In this document: positions 54,144 to 62,716 of the stretch, in pieces | How positions within the stretch are numbered: position 1 is the stretch's first letter | How the letters are laid out: each line of letters opens with the position of its first letter | Origin: Rhodocyclaceae bacterium | Lineage (GTDB): Bacteria; Pseudomonadota; Gammaproteobacteria; Burkholderiales; Rhodocyclaceae | Assembly: GCA_020445765.1 (NCBI GenBank) | Contig: JAGRFY010000071.1 | Location: 33,586-97,585 of the forward strand | Direction of reading: 5' to 3' | Length of the DNA stretch: 64,000 nt | The notes under the pieces: generated by a model | Told to the model about the DNA's origin: nothing | What the model saw: only the letters and a program-made list of their open reading frames with translations | Database searches by the model: none | Program-made: the position numbers and the translations under genes

Positions 54144-55841
54144 ATGAACGCCGCCGCCATCGAAATCGATCGCGTCTCGCTGCGGCTGGAGATCGCCGCA
54201 GCCCCGGGCCGGGTGCAGCAGCTCGGGGCCCGTCTTCGCGACGCGGTGGCCCACGGCCTGCAGAATCGCCTGCCAAGCGTTCTGGCGTTGCTGCCACTGG
54301 ATGGCCCGGCGCTGCTGTTCGTCGATCGCCTGGAGACGGGCATCGGCATCTCGACTGCCAGCGCCGTCGACGACATTGCCGACGCCTTCGTGCAGACCTT
54401 GCTCGGCGACCTCGACCGCGCGGCCACCGACCCCTCCGTGCTGCGCTTCGCCGACCGCGCGGAATATCTGGCGGCATTTCTGCTGGCGCTCGCCGACGGC
54501 ACGGCGTGGCGCCGCTGGTGGTTCGAGGGCTTCGACGGCCTGCGCGCGATGAGCACGAGCAACGCCCTGCGCACGGTGATCACGAGCGAGGGCGATGACG
54601 GCCAGCTGGCGCTGGCACGCCTTACCGACGACGGACTGCAACGCATCGCCGACCGGTTGCTCGAGGCCGACGCGCAGCGCATTCTCACCTGCTGGCGCGC
54701 ACGCCGCGCCGCAATGCCGGCGCTGTCGCAGTTGCTGGCGGCGCTCGATGAGGAAAGCGGGAGTGGGCCATCGAAGCTGCTGCGGGCAGCCACCCGGCTG
54801 GCCCGCAGCCACCCGGGCGCTGCGCTGGGAGAGGCCATCACCACCCTCGAACGATTGGGCGCGCTGCTGGCCGCCGCCCGTCGCGGGGAATTGCCTGCCA
54901 GGGAGGATGCTCCGGCGCGTGCCTGGCTTGTGGCGTGCGCCCGCCGGCTGAAGCTCGGCGAGCTGGGTCTAGGCGACGCCTCGGACGCCGACTGCACGGC
55001 GCTCGCCGGGCGTCTGGAGCTGGCAGCCACGGGCCGCTCGGCTCGTCCCCGCGACGCCGGCGGCAATCGGTATCTGACGCCTCATGGCGGCGTCGTTCTG
55101 CTGCTGGCGCGGCTTGCCGCGAGCGGCCACTGGGCGCAGTGGCACCAAAGCCTGCTGCGTCAACGCAGCAGCGAGCGCCACGCCCTGCCCTTGTCCGGCG
55201 CGTTGGCGCTGGCGGTTGCGGCCCGTGCTGCTGCGCCGACGGGCGCCGCGCAGCTCTTCCGGGAGGAGGCGCTGCTGCACGTGGCCGGCCTGTCGGCGCA
55301 CGACCCCGAAGCGTTGCTGGCGCAGCACCGCCGCATGCTGACAAGGATTCTCGCCGGAGCCGAGTCGCCCCGGCCGCCCGATGGCCGATGGCTACGCATC
55401 GGCCACGGTCCGGCGCGCTGCGATGTTCTGCTCGACGCGCGGCGGGGCACACTCCAGGGGTATGCCCGTTCGCGCGGCAGCCGCCGGCCGCCGGCTTGCG
55501 AGGCGGACGGGGAGGCCGTTCTGTGGTGGCATCGCCACTTTCAGCCAGCAGAGGCGGGCGCGACCGGCACCGCGCTCGAACTCGGCATCGCCCTGCACGC
55601 CCTTGGCCTGTTGCGCTCGCTCGGCAGCACAATGCCCGGCAGCACCGGCGCCAGCCCGGCCTACCTCCGAAGCCAGTGCCTGGCCATGAATGCGGACCTT
55701 GCGCTGACCGACGAGCAGGTGGCGGTTGGCCTCGGCGCCCCGCCGCTCGACGTGCTGCTCGCGCTCTCCGGCATCAAGCGGGGAAGCTGGCGTCTGCCGG
55801 ACGGCCGCCAGTTGGTCCTGACTGAGCGAGGCAGGCGATGA
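54144..55841 (+). CDS. Putative tape-measure-like eCIS protein
   Basis: A 565-residue Ala/Leu/Arg-rich helical protein. Its N-terminal pattern IDRVSLRLEIAAAPG followed by LGARLRDAVAHGL parallels the IERLELDLGRI...LARLRAAAEDGL start of the tape-measure protein at 33.5-35.0 kb. A later GGVVLLLARLAASG may correspond to that family's AGLVLVHPFL block. The C-terminus differs (PLDVLLALSGIKRGSWRLPD). Its position just upstream of the AAA+ ATPase is also that of the tape-measure protein. It overlaps the ATPase start by four bases (ATGA). The assignment rests on weak similarity plus synteny, so it could be another eCIS-specific protein. Confidence 0.5.
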   Translation: MNAAAIEIDRVSLRLEIAAAPGRVQQLGARLRDAVAHGLQNRLPSVLALLPLDGPALLFVDRLETGIGISTASAVDDIADAFVQTLLGDLDRAATDPSVLRFADRAEYLAAFLLALADGTAWRRWWFEGFDGLRAMSTSNALRTVITSEGDDGQLALARLTDDGLQRIADRLLEADAQRILTCWRARRAAMPALSQLLAALDEESGSGPSKLLRAATRLARSHPGAALGEAITTLERLGALLAAARRGELPAREDAPARAWLVACARRLKLGELGLGDASDADCTALAGRLELAATGRSARPRDAGGNRYLTPHGGVVLLLARLAASGHWAQWHQSLLRQRSSERHALPLSGALALAVAARAAAPTGAAQLFREEALLHVAGLSAHDPEALLAQHRRMLTRILAGAESPRPPDGRWLRIGHGPARCDVLLDARRGTLQGYARSRGSRRPPACEADGEAVLWWHRHFQPAEAGATGTALELGIALHALGLLRSLGSTMPGSTGASPAYLRSQCLAMNADLALTDEQVAVGLGAPPLDVLLALSGIKRGSWRLPDGRQLVLTERGRR

Positions 55842-57970
55842 TCGAATACTGCCTGGCGGCCCTCGCCCCGGAGCTGGCGCGGCTCGATACGCTGATCGAT
55901 CGGGAGATCCGGCGGGTGCGCGCCCGCTACGAATTGTCCCTGGACGAGTACCGCGGCCTCTACGTCAGCGACGCGCAGGTCGAAGCCCTGCTACGCGCCG
56001 GCGAGCCGCCCCCCCCGCCGGAGGCAGCCGACGCGGCGGAGCACGTCGGCTCGTTGCGCGACAACGAAGGCGACTCGCGCTGGAAGCAACTGGCCTGCAG
56101 ACTGAGCTTGTCCGAAGACGAGCGCGACCTGCTGCTGGCGCTGCTCGCCCCCGAGATCGACCCCCGCTATGAGCCCCTCTATGCCTACCTGAACGACGAC
56201 ATCGCGCGCAAGTGGCCCACGCCCGAGCTCGCTGCGCGACTGTTCGGTCGCAGCCGGGCCCACGGCATTGCGCTTCGTGGCCTGCTGGCGCCGGGGATGT
56301 CGCTGGTCGCCGGTGGCGTCGTCGAGATCATCCCGGCGTCCCGTGACCTGCCCCGCTTCCAGCGCGGCTGGCGCGTGGTCGCGCCAGTGGCGGCCTGGCT
56401 GCTCGGTCTCCCCTACGCGGACGAACGCCTGGACGGCTGCGTCGAGGCGGCCGATCGCCACCCACCGCTGCCGGCGCAATTCGACGAAGAGTGGCTGGGC
56501 CCCGCGCTTGCGCCCTGCGTCGATGGCCTGCGGCAGGAGGGGCCCACCCCGCCGCTGCTGCTCACCGCCGCCAGCGCCGCGGATGCCGCCCTCGCCGGCC
56601 GGCAGTTGCTTACCCGCGCCGACCGCCCCTACCATTGCCTCGATCTGCTCGCGCTGCGCGCTGCGCCCGACCCCACCGGCGTGCTGGCTGCCCTGACGCT
56701 GATGCAGCGGATCCAAGGCAGCGCCATCCTCGCCGCCCCGTTGGATGCATTGGCCGACGCCGACGGCCGTCCGCTCGAGGCCCTCGCGCTGCGGCTGAAG
56801 ACCTACACCCTGCGCGCGCCGTCGGTCATCCTCGCTGGCGGCCGTGGCGAAACGTGGCGCCGGGCCCTGGGCGACCTGAACACCCGCGAAATCGACCTGC
56901 CGGAACCGGACCCCGGCCAGCGGGCCGCCTTGTGGCGCGGCCTGCTGGATGCGACCGATCTCGAAGCCAAGGCCATCGATGCGCTGGCCGATCGCTTCGT
57001 GCTCGGACCCGCGCGCATCCTGGGCGCCGCCGCCCGCGCCACGGATGCTGCCCGGCTCGCGGGTCGTACCCAACCGAATGCCGAAGATCTAAACCATGCC
57101 GCCCGCATCACATCGCTGCAATCCGCCGGCGGCACCACCTGCCGTATCGACACGCCGTTCGACTTGGACGACCTGGTGTTGCCGGTGAAGGTCAAGCAGC
57201 GGCTCCGTGACGTGCTGTCGGCGATCGAGCTGCGCGGCCGCGTGCTCGACGAGTGGGGCTTCGCCCGACGCGTCGGCGGTGGCCGCGGCATCAAGGTCAT
57301 GTTTGCCGGCCCCTCCGGCACCGGCAAGACGATGGCTGCCGGCATCCTTGCCCGCAGCCTGCAACTCGACCTGCAGCGCATCGAGCTGGCCGCGGTCGTC
57401 TCGAAATACATCGGCGAGACCGAAAAGAACCTCGACCGCGCCTTCGCCGCCGCCCGCACCGCCAATGCCCTGCTGTTCATCGACGAAGCCGACGCACTGT
57501 TCGGCAAGCGCTCGGAAGTGAAGGACGCCCACGACCGCTACGCCAACGTCGAAATCGCCTATCTGCTGCAAAAGATGGAAGACCACGACGGCGTCGTCAT
57601 CCTCGCCACCAACCTGGCCAGAAACATCGACGACGCCTTTTCGCGGCGCATGCAGTTCGTGGTCGAGTTTCCGACGCCGGACGTCGCCAGCCGCGAACGG
57701 CTTTGGCGGCGCATGTTTCCACCCGAGGCACCGGTGCAGCGGGACATCGACTTCAACTTTCTGGCCAAACAGTTCGAACTGGCGGGTGGCGACATTCGAA
57801 ACATTGCCCTCGATGCGGCATTCCGGGCGGCGCAGGAGGAAGGGTCGATCGATCTGAAGCAGGTATTGAAGGCAATTGCGCGGGAGCAAGTGAAGAGAGG
57901 GAAGGCACCCTCAATGGAGGAGTTTCGTGAGCATTTTGAACAACTGCGTGAGGCACACGGTAGCTTGTAG
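55838..57970 (+). CDS. eCIS AAA+ ATPase, second copy
   Basis: A 710-residue ATPase. The N-terminal 430 residues are a family-specific region (LSEDERDLLLALLAPEIDPR is the recognisable block near 90-110). Walker A GPSGTGKT is at 491-498 and Walker B LLFIDEADALFGKR around 545-558, with VSKYIGETEKNLDRAF before it and NIDDAFSRRMQFVVEFP after it. It is longer than the 462-residue ATPase of the minus-strand set but shares the motif set, so the two are paralogues of different eCIS subtypes. The stop lies directly beside an ISAs1 remnant, so a few C-terminal residues may have been altered by the insertion. Confidence 0.9.
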   Translation: MIEYCLAALAPELARLDTLIDREIRRVRARYELSLDEYRGLYVSDAQVEALLRAGEPPPPPEAADAAEHVGSLRDNEGDSRWKQLACRLSLSEDERDLLLALLAPEIDPRYEPLYAYLNDDIARKWPTPELAARLFGRSRAHGIALRGLLAPGMSLVAGGVVEIIPASRDLPRFQRGWRVVAPVAAWLLGLPYADERLDGCVEAADRHPPLPAQFDEEWLGPALAPCVDGLRQEGPTPPLLLTAASAADAALAGRQLLTRADRPYHCLDLLALRAAPDPTGVLAALTLMQRIQGSAILAAPLDALADADGRPLEALALRLKTYTLRAPSVILAGGRGETWRRALGDLNTREIDLPEPDPGQRAALWRGLLDATDLEAKAIDALADRFVLGPARILGAAARATDAARLAGRTQPNAEDLNHAARITSLQSAGGTTCRIDTPFDLDDLVLPVKVKQRLRDVLSAIELRGRVLDEWGFARRVGGGRGIKVMFAGPSGTGKTMAAGILARSLQLDLQRIELAAVVSKYIGETEKNLDRAFAAARTANALLFIDEADALFGKRSEVKDAHDRYANVEIAYLLQKMEDHDGVVILATNLARNIDDAFSRRMQFVVEFPTPDVASRERLWRRMFPPEAPVQRDIDFNFLAKQFELAGGDIRNIALDAAFRAAQEEGSIDLKQVLKAIAREQVKRGKAPSMEEFREHFEQLREAHGSL

Positions 57971-57971
57971 G

Positions 57972-58120
57972 GTTTTCTCGTCTGCGCTGCACAGCACCGC
58001 GCACGCCGCTACCGTCAGCAATTCGGACAGATCGTGCCGAATCTGCCGCGAGTTGCGCGGGTCCGGAATCGAGACGAACACCTGCGTGAGCGGCAGCACT
58101 TCCCTCGTCTTCATGGGCAC
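57972..58120 (-). pseudogene. ISAs1-family transposase remnant (N-terminal part)
   Basis: From an ATG at 58120 the frame reads MPMKTREVLPLTQVF, then IPDPRNSRQIRHDLSELLTV and AACAVLCSADE, matching the conserved opening of ISAs1 transposases (LPDPRxxxxxxHxLxDILxIAxCAVLCGAD). About 50 codons remain; the similarity ends where the ATPase gene stops. The rest of the element is absent. Confidence 0.8.
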
Positions 58121-58234
58121 TCCAAAAGACGAGGAAACTACACAATTCCGGGGCCTGTGAACAGGGGGCTCGTAAGTGCATGACAGTGAACGGCAATCTG
58201 GATCAGGCTATGTCAGGTAGGTGCGATTTCCCTG
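58081..58234. repeat. Tandem direct repeat of an IS end, copy 1
   Basis: A 154-base unit beginning CCTGCGTGAGCGGCAGCACT and containing the first twelve codons of the ISAs1-type transposase (minus strand) plus the outer end of the element (GACGAGGAAACTACACAATT). A diverged copy follows immediately. Confidence 0.85.
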
Positions 58235-58387
58235 CCTGCGTGAGCGGCATCACTTCTCTCGTCTTCACGGCAAACTCAAGAGACGAGGAAACTACACAAT
58301 TTCAGGGGCTATGAACTGCGGTCTCGTGAACGCATGACTGTAAACGGAAATCTGGATCAGGTAATGTTAGGTAGGTGCGATTGCCCT
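58235..58387. repeat. Tandem direct repeat of an IS end, copy 2
   Basis: Second copy of the 154-base unit, differing at scattered bases (for example GGCATCACTTCTCTCGTC in place of GGCAGCACTTCCCTCGTC). It abuts the 5'-truncated gene at 58383. Two independent insertions or an IS-mediated deletion could produce this arrangement. Confidence 0.85.
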
Positions 58388-58973
58388 GGATTACGTCAGG
58401 GACCTGGAGGACCTTGGCCTCAGCCGCGAGCGAATCCTCGAGCGCATCAAGGAGAACCATTTCGACAACTACAAGCGTTACATCTATACCGATCGTCACG
58501 GCTGGGTCGATCTGAGGCACTTCGGCGCGGCGGCCTCCATCGCCAGCGGTTACGGCAGCGTGGTGACGGAAACGCTGGGATTCGGTAACGATGTGCTGCA
58601 ATGGGCCACCGAATGGGGCGACGAATACCGCAGCGGATTTTCGCCCGAGGATACCCCGAGCAACGCCACCGGGGCCGCGTTCGGCGACGATTTCGTCAAT
58701 GATGACGAGTTGCTGTCCGATTCGCTGCAACGCTGGTTTGACGACGTCGGCGCACGGCCGCAGGACGCCCCGGTGGCCGGTCGCGACAGCCTGCCCGCAA
58801 CCGATCCGTCGGATCACGGCGGCGCTAACCAGGGTTCGTCCAATGCCTCGCGCACCACCTCCACCGTATCCAATAACGAGCCGGTCAGCGATTTGCAAAA
58901 CGAATGGGACCGCGGCATGCGTGCGCTGTCGACGCCGGAAGGCTGGATGCGAATGTTCGGCGTTTATTACTGA
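58383..58973 (+). pseudogene. 5'-truncated gene of unknown function
   Basis: 196 codons open from the edge of the repeat (ALDYVRDLEDLGLSRERILE) to a stop at 58973. An in-frame TAG at 58368-58370 and the lack of any start codon before coding-like sequence show that the 5' end was removed by the IS. The visible protein has HFDNYKRYIYTDRHGWVDLR, a GYGSVVTETLGFGNDVLQW helix and FSPEDTPSNATGAAFGDDF, which look like conserved blocks of a family I cannot name. The end is acidic and Ser/Asn-rich. Base composition is less G+C-rich than the eCIS genes. A GTG at 58560 could start a 137-residue remnant. Confidence 0.6.
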
Positions 58974-59005
58974 AATTTATCTCTCATCAAAGAGGATGAC
59001 AGAGT

Positions 59006-59188
59006 ATGGCCATCAATGTAAACACCGTCAGAACCGAGGCCACCGATGCGGTGCTCGAGGCGCTGACCGAGATGTATAAAGACGCCGACAGCGAAAGCAT
59101 GAAGGCCTTCGCCGAGGCGGCGGTGGTGGCGGCGCAGAACGTGATCGATCATGGCGAGACCGAAATTTCCGGTGAGGGCCTGAAATGA
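59006..59188 (+). CDS. Small acidic protein, 60 residues
   Basis: A 60-residue acidic helical protein (MAINVNTVRTEATDAVLE, then YKDADSESMKAFAEAAVVAA). AGAGGATG lies nine bases upstream of the ATG. It sits between the truncated gene and the third effector on the same strand, with the effector start 37 bases downstream. The family was not recognised. Its size and position would suit an immunity or accessory factor, but nothing in the sequence proves this. Confidence 0.6.
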   Translation: MAINVNTVRTEATDAVLEALTEMYKDADSESMKAFAEAAVVAAQNVIDHGETEISGEGLK

Positions 59189-59225
59189 CTTGCCAGGCCA
59201 TGGATCTCAGTCGTTAGTTCTTGTC

Positions 59226-62200
59226 ATGGCTGCGCAGTCAGTCCGCCGTGACAACAGCATCCGTGAAAGCGCCGCTGAATCCGCGGACGCCAGTCGGCAG
59301 CGTGGTGTTAAGGCGGCCGGCGCACCGGTGGATAGCGCCTTGTTTGCCGGCGGCAATATGGCGCTGCAATACGCCTTGCACGAGCCCTCGCCGCAACGGA
59401 CGAAAGCCGATCCCCTGGTCCCGGTGCAGCCTAAGTTAAGGGTGAGCCAGCCGGGTGATTCTTACGAGTGGGACGCGGACCGGCTGGCCGAGCAGGTGAT
59501 GCGCAAGTCGGCCGATTGTCAGCCATTGCCCGTCACTGCGCTACGCTCCGGCGTGACGCGTTCGTATGCCCATAGTGATGAGGATGAGAATTCGACAGCC
59601 CGGGTGCAACTGAAACCCGGTCCGCGCGGCGAGGCCGCTCCCGCTCATGTGACGCGTAGTGCCCTGGCGAGCGCCACCGTCGGCGGCCGTGAACTGAATC
59701 ACCAGGTTCGTGGTTTTTTCGAACCCCGTTTCGGCCACAACCTGAGCCGGGTCCGAATTCACACCGGTAATGTCTCCAACCAGCTGGCCCAGCGCTTGAA
59801 CGCGCGGGCGTTCACCCATGGCAGTGACATCGTGTTTGGCAGTGGGCAGTACCAACCGGGGACCAGCGAGGGCAAACGGCTGCTCGCCCATGAACTGGCC
59901 CACGTGCTGCAGCAGAGCAACGGCCAGGGCGGTGAGCTGGTGGCTCGCCAGCCGGTGTGCAGCTTGGATGATGTGACTGAAAGCGATGTCGGTAGCGGGG
60001 AGTATTACAGCGTTCCGGAACCGGAATTGCTGGAATGCAAGCCGGAAGACGGGGAGGAGCAGGGCCAAGCGGGCGCCCAGGATTTTTCCGCCATCGATGT
60101 CAGCGCCTTATCGGATTACGAGTTATTGCTGCATTACCGCAGCAACCGAGCCTGGCTGAACAACAATCCAGTGGTGTTGCTGGAATGGGGCGATCGCAGC
60201 GAATATCAGCTGCGGCTGGAGCAGGAGATCCATTGTCGGCCTGCTGTGGCGGCGGTGGCCGGTGCGCCGGCGGACAGCGGGGAACAGGACCTGGACAGCC
60301 GGGTGGCGGCCTTCAAGACGCTGGTGAAGATCACCGCCAAACACCGCTTGCGCGGTAATATCCGCAGCCTGGAGATGTGGCGCCGTCTGGTGGAGAGCAA
60401 GATCACTGCGAAGGCCCTCCGGGTGGCGGGTTTCTCTCAGATGGGCAGCATGCGCGCGTATCGGGAACTGCAGGAAGAGCGCAATCCGATGGTGCGTGAG
60501 ATCCGCGCCGGGCAGGCCTATGGTCGGTTTCGTGCGTGTTCCGGCTGTCACTTGGAAGTGCGCGCCCGGGAGGAGGCTCAGCCGCGGCCTCGCTGGGGGC
60601 GGGAATGGTTGAGTCCCAATGAACAACGGGTGGGTATCGAACCGGAGTTTCCGTTCGTCGATATGCCGAATTTACTCGGGCCGTCCTCATCCCACACGCC
60701 ATCTTCCACATCGCCACCCATGCTTCCCCCCGATTGGCTGGCGCCTGCCACCGGGACCGCCGACGCCACGGGTAGCGCCGGCGCGACCGCGCATCCGGGG
60801 ATGTATACGCCCCCGCCCAATACCTACGAAGCACAGCTGAATGCGGAATTCCCCGACCCGGGGGAAATGGAAAGTATGGCGGCGGCGGTGCAGCCGCTGC
60901 TCGACCAGTTGGGCGATGGTGGCTACCAGGTGATCCCGAACGACCTTTTCGCACATACCGATACGCCGGCGGAAATCGCCGCGCTGCGCCAGCAGATCTT
61001 GGGCCTGATCGACGTTCGCAGGCAAGGCTTCAAACAGCTGATTCGCAAAATCGACGCCGGTGACGTGGAGTATCACCATTTCGCGCCCATCATTCGCGAC
61101 TTTCTGCCGCTACAGCTCGCCGATGTGCGCCAGGCCATTCAGGATGAGATGGACAGTGAGGCGCGCAGGGCGTTGGCCGAGGCCATCGTCGTGGGCATTT
61201 TCTCGGTAATCGCGCTGATCGCCGTATTCTTCCCGCCCACCACGGCGCTGGGCCTGGCCACGCTGGGGGCCATCGAAGTAGGCTTGGCGGCCCATGCCCT
61301 GTATCGCGGAGCGCAGATGATGGATACCGGGGAGACCTATCGACTGGGCACCGGAGCGGACGATGTGTTCTCCGAGTCACAACAGGCCAGTTCCGGTCGG
61401 CTGGCCGCCAGCGGTCTGCTGTCCATACTCGGTGGCCTGGCTTTTGGCCTGAGCGGCACCACCCGGCTGGTCGGCGCGGTACCACGGCTGAAGGAGGCGG
61501 GTGCGGCCACGGCGTCCACCGCCCTGGCGTTGAGCTCCGGTGCGGAACTGGCCAGTGGCGCCGAGCAAGCGGTACAAAGCGGTCGCTTCGTTATCTCGCT
61601 GGAAGCGAACGGTCGCATGGCAGCCACCGTGGTGGACCATCCGGACCTGCTAATCATCGTGGAGGACGGTATAGCCACCCTGTATCAGCACACCGGCACT
61701 GGTCTACGGGTGTTGGAGTCGACGCCGCTGGTGGTGGAATCTCCGGCCGGCCTGCTCACCGCCGGCGAGGCGGCGACGGAAGCCAGCGGCGCCGGAGTCG
61801 GACCCCTGGCGCTGGGTGAAGGGGCCTCGCCCATTGCCCTGTTGCCGGAATATGCCGCCTCCCGTATGGCCGCCAACTGGTCCCGGTTGCAGGGCTTGAT
61901 CGGCGAACCGGCGGCCACCGCCGAGCTGCCCACCGGCTATAGCCGTTACCAGAACGCGGCTGGTCGATGGGTGATTCGTCGCGCGGTGGCGGATGACGCC
62001 CTGTTCCAGCGACTTTTCGTGGATGCGGAAGGGTTGATCCAACTGAGAACATCGTCCACCCGGGCATCCAGTACCGGTTTTATGAACGATGCCCTGCGGC
62101 TGGTCAGCAACCCGGACCACCCGCTACACTTCCTGATGACCCGCGGCGTGGGACCGGAAGGGGAGGTGGTGTACAGCTGGAATACCATAACCCGGGTGAC

Positions 62201-62507
62201 AAAAAGCGGCAACGTACAGGTAGGTCGTTATGCGGGCGCCGAGCACGCGCCGGTGATTCAGGCGGGTCACCAGTCCGCGTTTGCGTCAGGTGAGGCACAG
62301 GCGTTAATGCTGGAAGATGCGGGTATCAACATCGCCGATGGCAGGGTTTTTGAATCCCGCGGCGCGTTTTCCTTCAAGTCGGCTGTGGACATCCAGGGGG
62401 TGCGGGTGGATGTCGCCACCGCGCAAATGTGGGAGCGTCTGGGCCTACTGAACATTGAAGGTGGAGTCGCCTCACTGCCGCGCATTCCGGCGCCGGGGGC
62501 GCCTTGA
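59226..62507 (+). CDS. DUF4157 effector/polymorphic-toxin-like protein
   Basis: A 1093-residue protein. The N-terminal region contains LRVSQPGDSYEWDADRLAEQ (71-90), then a DUF4157 domain (about 155-230) with FFEPRFGHNLSRVRIHTG, ARAFTHGSDIVFGSGQYQPG and HELAH at 222-226. A helical middle, a Pro/Thr/Ser-rich linker (about 500-540), and two hydrophobic regions (about 650-695 and 725-750) resembling membrane-insertion segments follow. The last 110 residues form a separate domain (YSWNTITRVTKSGNVQVGRY; VATAQMWERLGLLNIEG) that looks like a polymorphic-toxin C-terminus of unrecognised activity. The ATG at 59226 is preferred; a TTG at 59190 would add twelve residues. It is less G+C-rich than the eCIS operons. 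Confidence 0.82.
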   Translation: MAAQSVRRDNSIRESAAESADASRQRGVKAAGAPVDSALFAGGNMALQYALHEPSPQRTKADPLVPVQPKLRVSQPGDSYEWDADRLAEQVMRKSADCQPLPVTALRSGVTRSYAHSDEDENSTARVQLKPGPRGEAAPAHVTRSALASATVGGRELNHQVRGFFEPRFGHNLSRVRIHTGNVSNQLAQRLNARAFTHGSDIVFGSGQYQPGTSEGKRLLAHELAHVLQQSNGQGGELVARQPVCSLDDVTESDVGSGEYYSVPEPELLECKPEDGEEQGQAGAQDFSAIDVSALSDYELLLHYRSNRAWLNNNPVVLLEWGDRSEYQLRLEQEIHCRPAVAAVAGAPADSGEQDLDSRVAAFKTLVKITAKHRLRGNIRSLEMWRRLVESKITAKALRVAGFSQMGSMRAYRELQEERNPMVREIRAGQAYGRFRACSGCHLEVRAREEAQPRPRWGREWLSPNEQRVGIEPEFPFVDMPNLLGPSSSHTPSSTSPPMLPPDWLAPATGTADATGSAGATAHPGMYTPPPNTYEAQLNAEFPDPGEMESMAAAVQPLLDQLGDGGYQVIPNDLFAHTDTPAEIAALRQQILGLIDVRRQGFKQLIRKIDAGDVEYHHFAPIIRDFLPLQLADVRQAIQDEMDSEARRALAEAIVVGIFSVIALIAVFFPPTTALGLATLGAIEVGLAAHALYRGAQMMDTGETYRLGTGADDVFSESQQASSGRLAASGLLSILGGLAFGLSGTTRLVGAVPRLKEAGAATASTALALSSGAELASGAEQAVQSGRFVISLEANGRMAATVVDHPDLLIIVEDGIATLYQHTGTGLRVLESTPLVVESPAGLLTAGEAATEASGAGVGPLALGEGASPIALLPEYAASRMAANWSRLQGLIGEPAATAELPTGYSRYQNAAGRWVIRRAVADDALFQRLFVDAEGLIQLRTSSTRASSTGFMNDALRLVSNPDHPLHFLMTRGVGPEGEVVYSWNTITRVTKSGNVQVGRYAGAEHAPVIQAGHQSAFASGEAQALMLEDAGINIADGRVFESRGAFSFKSAVDIQGVRVDVATAQMWERLGLLNIEGGVASLPRIPAPGAP

Positions 62508-62603
62508 CGGATTCGCCTTCCAGCGAAGCGACAACTTGTGCGTGAAATCTTCCATCAGTACTGATTTCGTCAAGGATGTCGACTACCGTTTCCGATCTGA
62601 CAG

Positions 62604-62703
62604 AGTTCGCTTTGGACGCTGCTGCACATGCCCGAGATCATCATTGCGGCCATGCGCGGCAGGGTCAGATGACGTTCCGGGGTGAAGGCGCCCGGAAGCA
62701 GGC
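62604..62703 (-). repeat. 5' fragment of an IS4-type transposase, direct repeat of 63775-63874
   Basis: These 100 bases match 63775-63874 with a few changes. Read on the minus strand they encode LLPGAFTPERHLTLPR and MAAMMISGMCSSVQSE, the start of the same transposase encoded next door. The similarity ends where the complete element begins, so a related element was cut short here. Confidence 0.8.
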
Positions 62704-62716
62704 CAATGCTCTCAAC

